Assembly (NCBI GenBank): GCA_045226255.1
Contig: JBGVCG010000022.1
Location: forward strand, 132,470 to 196,469
Origin: UBA1181 sp045226255
Lineage (GTDB): Bacteria; Bacteroidota; Bacteroidia; Bacteroidales; Paludibacteraceae
Reading direction: 5' to 3'
Length of the DNA: 64,000 nt
Below, one piece after another: positions 58,804-64,000 of the stretch. Position 1 is the first letter of the stretch, and each line of letters opens with the position of its first letter. The position numbers and the translations under genes are program-made. The notes below the pieces were generated by a model. The model was not told the origin of the DNA. It did no database searches and was given only the letters and a program-made list of their open reading frames with translations.

Positions 58804-59757
58804 ATGCCTAAGCTATTGGTTACATACGCCATACCCCAAGAATCTTTTACGGAGATAAGGGATCGTTTCGAGGTGATTGCCCCGGAGACGGGCAGCTTCA
58901 GCCGGGAGGAGGTCCTGCGCAGGGTGCCTGAATGCGACGCGTTGCTCTCGATGTTTTCCTTCGTGGTGGACCGGGAGATCATTGATGCGGGCGCTAAGCT
59001 CCGTATCATCTCCAACTTCGGCGTAGGCTTTAACAATATCGACATCGCGTATGCCAAGGCGAAGGGCGTCGTGGTGACCAATACCCCTGACCCTGTCATT
59101 GAACCCACGGCGGAGTTGGCCTTCGCCCTGATGTCCGACCTGGCCCGTCGGGTCTCGGAGTGTGATGCGAAGCTCAAGCGTCGCTCGGGCCTGAAGTGGG
59201 GTGTGATGGAGAACTTAGGCGTCGGACTGTGGGGCAAAACCCTAGGCATATTGGGCTTGGGAAACATCGGACGGGCAGTGGCGCGCCGTGCCGTGGTCTC
59301 GGGGATGAAGGTCCTCTACCACAACCGTCATCGCCTTGCGGAGGCGGAGGAGCGGCGTTTGAATGTCACCTACGTGTCGTTCGAGGAGCTGTTGCGCCAG
59401 TCGGATTACCTCTCTTTGCATACCCCGCTGAATGACAGCACCCACCATATCATTGACGCATCGGCCTTCTGTCAGATGAAGCCGGGGGCGTTTCTGATCA
59501 ACACGGCGCGGGGCCCGGTGGTGGACGAGGCTGCCATGGTGGAGGCGTTGCGCGCGGGACGGTTGGCGGGCGCCGGATTGGATGTCTACGAATTTGAACC
59601 ACGCATAACGGAGGATTTGCTCACGATGGACCAAGTGGTGTTGGTGCCCCACATCGGTACGGCGACGATGGCCGGACGGATTGAGATGGGGCGGTATGCC
59701 TGTGAGAACATCGCACGCTGCTTCAGGGGAGAGGAACCTTTGAGTCGTGTGGTGTGA
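58804..59757 (+). CDS. D-2-hydroxyacid dehydrogenase (glyoxylate/hydroxypyruvate reductase-like)
   Basis: The 317-residue protein contains the NAD(P)-binding GLGNIGRAVARR near residue 152, ISNFGVGFNNID, NTARGPVVDEAA and the catalytic His in LVPHIGTAT. It reduces 2-keto acids such as glyoxylate or hydroxypyruvate; the exact substrate is not evident. The ATG at 58804 is preferred over an upstream TTG, with MPKLLVTYAIP as the normal start. Confidence 0.92.
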   Translation: MPKLLVTYAIPQESFTEIRDRFEVIAPETGSFSREEVLRRVPECDALLSMFSFVVDREIIDAGAKLRIISNFGVGFNNIDIAYAKAKGVVVTNTPDPVIEPTAELAFALMSDLARRVSECDAKLKRRSGLKWGVMENLGVGLWGKTLGILGLGNIGRAVARRAVVSGMKVLYHNRHRLAEAEERRLNVTYVSFEELLRQSDYLSLHTPLNDSTHHIIDASAFCQMKPGAFLINTARGPVVDEAAMVEALRAGRLAGAGLDVYEFEPRITEDLLTMDQVVLVPHIGTATMAGRIEMGRYACENIARCFRGEEPLSRVV

Positions 59758-60088
59758 TAGGTGGTGGAATCGAATTTTTGTTTGCCTATTTGTCCATGAG
59801 AATTTGTCATCCCAACCCCTATTTCGACCGAATAAATCTATGATGAAATATCTACAAACACCCGCCTGATTATTGTCTTCTGATGCGATCTGTGGGGCAA
59901 ATTTCATCAAAAAGCGAAAAAAAATTTTTTATGTAAAAAATTATTTCTAAATTGCACGGCAATTTTTCGGATTGTGCCTTGTCGTAATTTATTGATAATG
60001 AATGGGGCGAGTAATCCGTGTGTTGAGTTTTTATAAGATTATGACCATGAAAACTTGTAGTATTTTATTTCTTTTAAAGGATAAGTAT
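59758..60088. other. Intergenic region before the giant surface protein gene
   Basis: AT-rich, with no gene, no clear promoter pair and no strong terminator that I can support. Two in-frame ATGs (60041, 60047) precede the chosen start of the next gene. Confidence 0.5.
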
Positions 60089-63000
60089 ATGGGGGTAATA
60101 AAGTATGGATGCCGTTTCCTGGTGGGATTGGTATCACTTTTAATGTTAAATGTGGGAGAGGCATATTCTCAGTGTGAAGTCGGAGGAACGGATTTCACAA
60201 CGAGTACTGCATTGTTTAATCCTACATTGAAGAACGATTCTACGGGGTGGTTCAATAAGAAATTGGGCGACTTGTTGGCGGATGAATGTAATTCCACGTG
60301 CCAATATTTCGAAGAGGGCTATAATGTAGCGCAAGTAGGTTTGTTGAGTAATGAGCTCAAGATTGTGGGAAATACGACGCCATCATGGCGTACATTAACA
60401 CAAGCGAATAGTTACACGGGGGCTGGTTTTGTCGGAGTGACTGCTAATCCACGCATTATTTCACCATGGCTTAGTGCGGGTAGTGGTAACAATATGTTGG
60501 TGGCTATCGGAAACAATCATGATATGGATTTGTTCTATTATTCACTTTCAGGATTGAGACCAAATAGCAGTGTCACGCTTACGGTGGATGTGTACAATCT
60601 GTTGTCGCTTGACAATCTAAAGGAACAAGTGATAACTACTAATGGAAGAACTTCAAGTTGGGATGGTAATCTTTCGGTTGCGAAAAATGGTACAAACTAT
60701 GTATTACAACAAAGTGAAGCGAACTCGACCACTAGTAAGGGTACTATAAATGGAAATAAAGCTTCGGTAACGGTTTACACTGATCTCGTTAATGGACAAC
60801 CTGGAGGAAAAACTGCGACAACCGGTAATAGTTTCAATTGGGGTAGTTCTACGCAGATTAAACTTACCGCAAATGCAGATGAGGGAGGAAATATCACGTT
60901 CCATTTCCGTAGAACCAATGGAGGAAATGATTTCGCTCCAATTGGTTTTGATAATATAAAGATTACGGGTGAGGTACAACCGTCGATTACCTATTCGGGG
61001 TCGCCATGCCCGATGATGCCTGTTGTTTTGAGGCCAAGATCTACATATCCTGCAGGAACCATCTATAAGTGGGTCGTGGACAATAAGACAAAAACGGGAA
61101 CGGAATCCACTTATACGTTTGAACCTCAGTCGTCTGATATTTATTCGGCGTCTTTGACTGTTACCCTTCCTGGCTGTTCAGAGTCTAAACTCGATAAAAT
61201 AGACGTAGAAGTTGGTGACTGTTGTCAAGATGACCAAGGAAATCCGATGGCGTTGGTTAACCTATATTACAATGATTTCGGACGTTTCCAGGGTAAGCAA
61301 TATCTCTATGTGGATGCGAATGGCAATGAAAAATCGGTGATGACCACTGATGAAATGGAAATAGATGGTGCTGGTATGACTGCGCCGCGTGTACCTTGTA
61401 TTGCGGATCAGTTGGGAAAGTCTAAGTTGGCGATTACATATGGTAGCGATGTCTATAGTGGAAAATATGCGATCACGACTAATCATCCGAAAGGATATGG
61501 CGGAGTCTCCCGAGACAACACCTATGGAGATGGCACCGGTGGTATGATGGTGATGGACTTAAAGGGTACTGGATGGAAAAATAAAGAAATATTTAGTACT
61601 GAAATAACGGGATTGTGTCGAAACAGAAAAATCAAGTTCTCTGTGGCAGTTGCTCCAATTAACTCGGCTCCGACTACGCCGATGGGTAGTACGATGGGTT
61701 CTGTCACTGTCGAATTGGTTGACAAGAGAACAGGTAACCCAATCCAAGCTCCGGATGGCAGGTCAGCGCGTTATGACCATGTGTTCTACGGAAATGAGCC
61801 TTGGAAGTTGGATTCACTATCTTTCGTTTCTGCTGTTGATTTGGATGCTGTGATTTTGCGTGTGATCAGTACCGAGGATGATTATGACGCTGATCATAGA
61901 GGTGATTTCGCAATTGATGATATCACTTTCCAAGTCTGTGCACCTCCGGATATTAACGTGGATTATGAGCTGACGGGTAATGCTCCAGACTTGTTGAACC
62001 TCTGTACGGGCGATACGTTGACGCTGGATGCTATCGTTTCTTCTGCGGCATCAAAGTATTATGGAACTCCATATTATCTGTTCCAATACACGTATGAAGA
62101 TCCAGAGACGGCGTCTGACCCGGAGAAAATAAAGTGGTATGACATGGTGGATCCGGAAACCCAAACGCAGTATTTGCCAATTCCAAAATTTGTGGTGAAA
62201 GACCCTGCAAGTGATCCTGCATTCGAGAAGATCCAGTTGGGTCAAGAGGCTGATGTTTATTTCCGTGTTGTGGTTACGGACAAGTCCACAATGGATATGC
62301 ACGAAAAGAGTAAAACGGATCGAACTATAGAAGACCCGATGGCGGTGAGCCCGATTTCTCCGTGTCGTAACGTGTCTGTTTCCACAATGATCATTAAGGC
62401 GAGTCTGAACTGTGCGAAGTGCCACCAATCGGAGGATATCAAAATGAAGGGTGACGCTTCCGGACTTACGAATACTAGGGTTGAGAAAGAGAATGGGTAT
62501 GATGTATATTCCCTCTGCTATGGCGAGTCTCTTACACTCTCCTCTGCGGATGTGACCACGAAAATCAATGATGACGGAAGGGGAGAAAAACCATACGCTG
62601 ATTATCTCATCGATTGGTATCGTGACCAACAGACTACTCCAGAGAGCGGGTATACGGTTGCTTCGGGTTCGAAGGCTAAGGATTATACCATTACGAATGA
62701 TAACAGTGGTACCACTGCCAAGGAGGTGTTCCTCTATGTGAAGACTTCCGATAACTTCGATGTTACTGCTAAACATTGCCAACGCTGGGATACGGTGAAG
62801 GTGATTCTGAACCCAAGCCCTGAGGCTCCAACCATCGACGACATCGACCTCTGCGAGAAGGTGAAACCTCGCATGGAGTTGAAGAATCGTCTGTTGGAGA
62901 ATGATTTTAGTGGTTATACAGTGAACTGGTATGACGGGGCGGATCCTCAGACTGCTACGAAGGTGACTGAGCCTGATCTCGATGCCCTGACCACAACGTC

Positions 63001-64000
63001 AACATACTATTACTCTGTGACGGATAAGAATACGCACTGCGAGGGTAAGACGAAGTCCTTTACGGCTGAGGTGCACTCCACTGACTTCCCTAATGGTACA
63101 AAGAAGGTCTCTTATCTGGTGAAGGATACTACCGCAAGTGGTGTCTTCAAGGATCTTGTGTCACAGGATGCTACGGTTCTTGATATTGAATCGGGTTACA
63201 CTTATGAGTGGTTCGACGAAAACAATCACTCGTTGGGTAACTCTGTTCCTGTGCCGGATGTTCCTTCGTTGCCTCTGACGGAAGATGTGCAAGTGACATA
63301 CTATGTCGCACGCAAAGACAATCAATATGGTTGCTGGAGCGATACCATGCCTGTCGTTGTGACTATCTTTGGTGTTCCGGCTCCTAACCCTGAGGATGTC
63401 TACTATTGTGTAGGCTCTTCTAGAGTGGTGCCTCTAACGGCTCAAATCAATACTACGGGTGCAAGTGCGAACACTACCTTTGAATTGGTTTGGTATGATC
63501 CTAGCAAGTCCTTGATCGGTGCTACTGCTCCTACTCCGTCTGTGGCTGCTGAGGGCGAGACGATCTACTTCGTTTCCCAAAAGTCTTCTGATGGCGCTGA
63601 GAGCTCTTTGCAACCGCTTAGCGTGAAGGTATATAAGGCACATCAATTGAGCCCTGTCTCCACAGATACTTACTGCGATGACGAGCAGAACCCTCGGGCG
63701 TTGGTGAAGTTCGCCGAGGATGGTGCGACCGATTACGATAGGGCAACCGATATCCAATGGTATCTGTACGGTGACGCATGGGATAATGATAAGCTTCCAG
63801 TTCTGGACCTCAAGAAGGATACAACCTATGTCTTCGGTGCGGTTCAGTCATATAAAGTTACATCCGCTTTGGGTGCCGAGCTGGAGACCTGCTACAGCGA
63901 CACGACCTACTACACGGTGAACGTGCTGTACACACCACCGGTGGGCGACTCTTCCGTTGCGTACATCGCGGCTGAGGTCGGCGCCGACAACAAGACCTTC
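60089..64000 (+). CDS. Giant secreted protein with Ig-like repeats (runs off the window)
   Basis: The frame stays open to the last base; about 1300 codons are visible. The ATG at 60089 has AAAGG 9 bp upstream and gives a compact signal peptide (MGVIKYGCRFLVGLVSLLML..., cleavage near AYSQ); ATGs at 60041 and 60047 would lengthen it. An N-terminal binding-type domain (ending DNIKITGE) is followed by a second one (ending AIDDITFQVC), then Cys-marked Ig-like modules (LCTGDTLTL near 637, LCYGESLTL near 808, DLCEKV near 920, YYCVGSSRVV near 1105, YCDDEQNPRA near 1194). The style resembles type IX-secreted or SprB-like adhesins, but the diagnostic C-terminus lies outside the window. Confidence 0.82.
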   Translation, partial: MGVIKYGCRFLVGLVSLLMLNVGEAYSQCEVGGTDFTTSTALFNPTLKNDSTGWFNKKLGDLLADECNSTCQYFEEGYNVAQVGLLSNELKIVGNTTPSWRTLTQANSYTGAGFVGVTANPRIISPWLSAGSGNNMLVAIGNNHDMDLFYYSLSGLRPNSSVTLTVDVYNLLSLDNLKEQVITTNGRTSSWDGNLSVAKNGTNYVLQQSEANSTTSKGTINGNKASVTVYTDLVNGQPGGKTATTGNSFNWGSSTQIKLTANADEGGNITFHFRRTNGGNDFAPIGFDNIKITGEVQPSITYSGSPCPMMPVVLRPRSTYPAGTIYKWVVDNKTKTGTESTYTFEPQSSDIYSASLTVTLPGCSESKLDKIDVEVGDCCQDDQGNPMALVNLYYNDFGRFQGKQYLYVDANGNEKSVMTTDEMEIDGAGMTAPRVPCIADQLGKSKLAITYGSDVYSGKYAITTNHPKGYGGVSRDNTYGDGTGGMMVMDLKGTGWKNKEIFSTEITGLCRNRKIKFSVAVAPINSAPTTPMGSTMGSVTVELVDKRTGNPIQAPDGRSARYDHVFYGNEPWKLDSLSFVSAVDLDAVILRVISTEDDYDADHRGDFAIDDITFQVCAPPDINVDYELTGNAPDLLNLCTGDTLTLDAIVSSAASKYYGTPYYLFQYTYEDPETASDPEKIKWYDMVDPETQTQYLPIPKFVVKDPASDPAFEKIQLGQEADVYFRVVVTDKSTMDMHEKSKTDRTIEDPMAVSPISPCRNVSVSTMIIKASLNCAKCHQSEDIKMKGDASGLTNTRVEKENGYDVYSLCYGESLTLSSADVTTKINDDGRGEKPYADYLIDWYRDQQTTPESGYTVASGSKAKDYTITNDNSGTTAKEVFLYVKTSDNFDVTAKHCQRWDTVKVILNPSPEAPTIDDIDLCEKVKPRMELKNRLLENDFSGYTVNWYDGADPQTATKVTEPDLDALTTTSTYYYSVTDKNTHCEGKTKSFTAEVHSTDFPNGTKKVSYLVKDTTASGVFKDLVSQDATVLDIESGYTYEWFDENNHSLGNSVPVPDVPSLPLTEDVQVTYYVARKDNQYGCWSDTMPVVVTIFGVPAPNPEDVYYCVGSSRVVPLTAQINTTGASANTTFELVWYDPSKSLIGATAPTPSVAAEGETIYFVSQKSSDGAESSLQPLSVKVYKAHQLSPVSTDTYCDDEQNPRALVKFAEDGATDYDRATDIQWYLYGDAWDNDKLPVLDLKKDTTYVFGAVQSYKVTSALGAELETCYSDTTYYTVNVLYTPPVGDSSVAYIAAEVGADNKTF

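Overview
The window reads as chromosomal DNA of a Bacteroidetes bacterium, most likely order Bacteroidales (inference). Several intergenic regions carry the Bacteroidetes sigma-factor promoter pattern TTTG-N19/20-TAnnTTTG. There is also a TolC/adaptor/RND set, many lipoproteins with short lipoboxes, a cdsA-psd-pssA-sppA-lpxK-punA lipid cluster, and a very large secreted Ig-like protein at the right edge. I cannot name genus or species. One tRNA (CAU anticodon) is present; there is no rRNA, CRISPR array, transposase or integrase.

Layout. 1-13100 is mostly minus strand: the start of a PBP4-type D,D-carboxypeptidase (cut by the window edge), a HerA/YjgR-like ATPase, a lipoprotein, and an overlapping run of core-type glycosyltransferase, LPS-type sugar kinase, sbcD and sbcC. 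After a gene-free 0.9 kb come a GT2 glycosyltransferase, a B12-binding radical SAM protein and ribF. 13200-22000 holds the tRNA, a C_GCAxxG_C_C protein, a YafQ/RelE-type toxin-antitoxin pair, and tetR-tolC-adaptor-RND-PII-like. 22189-33776 is a long plus-strand run: a 1235-residue secreted coiled-coil protein (TTG start), the phospholipid/lipid A genes, punA, then four small accessory genes ending in yjbQ.

33777-46483 is the accessory region, AT-richer and mostly minus strand. It holds a serine hydrolase flanked by a 66-bp duplication of the yjbQ 3' end, a restriction-modification operon (McrC/LlaJI-like nuclease, McrB-like AAA+ ATPase, cytosine-C5 methylase), a three-gene unit encoding a cytosolic protein plus a four-helix membrane protein (RexA/RexB-like only in architecture), a zinc-ribbon protein, a Fic protein and a DinD-like/RhuM fusion. 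The last cassettes are separated by a repeated intergenic element.

46484-59757 returns to housekeeping genes: a nitroreductase lipoprotein, a thioredoxin-fold protein without CxxC, a GLYK-like kinase, an ABC-F ATPase, a DPP-IV-like peptidase without signal peptide, a cation:proton antiporter, a PlsC-like acyltransferase, ruvB and a 2-hydroxyacid dehydrogenase. 60089 to the end is an unfinished giant secreted protein.

The most unusual items are three ORF-less promoter-to-terminator units (9495-9693, 9176-9293, 53551-53665). Their terminator hairpins all carry a GTGA tetraloop, and two share the same apical CGTT-GTGA-AACG stem. The second group is the set of repeated leader elements and tandem palindromes in the defence region.
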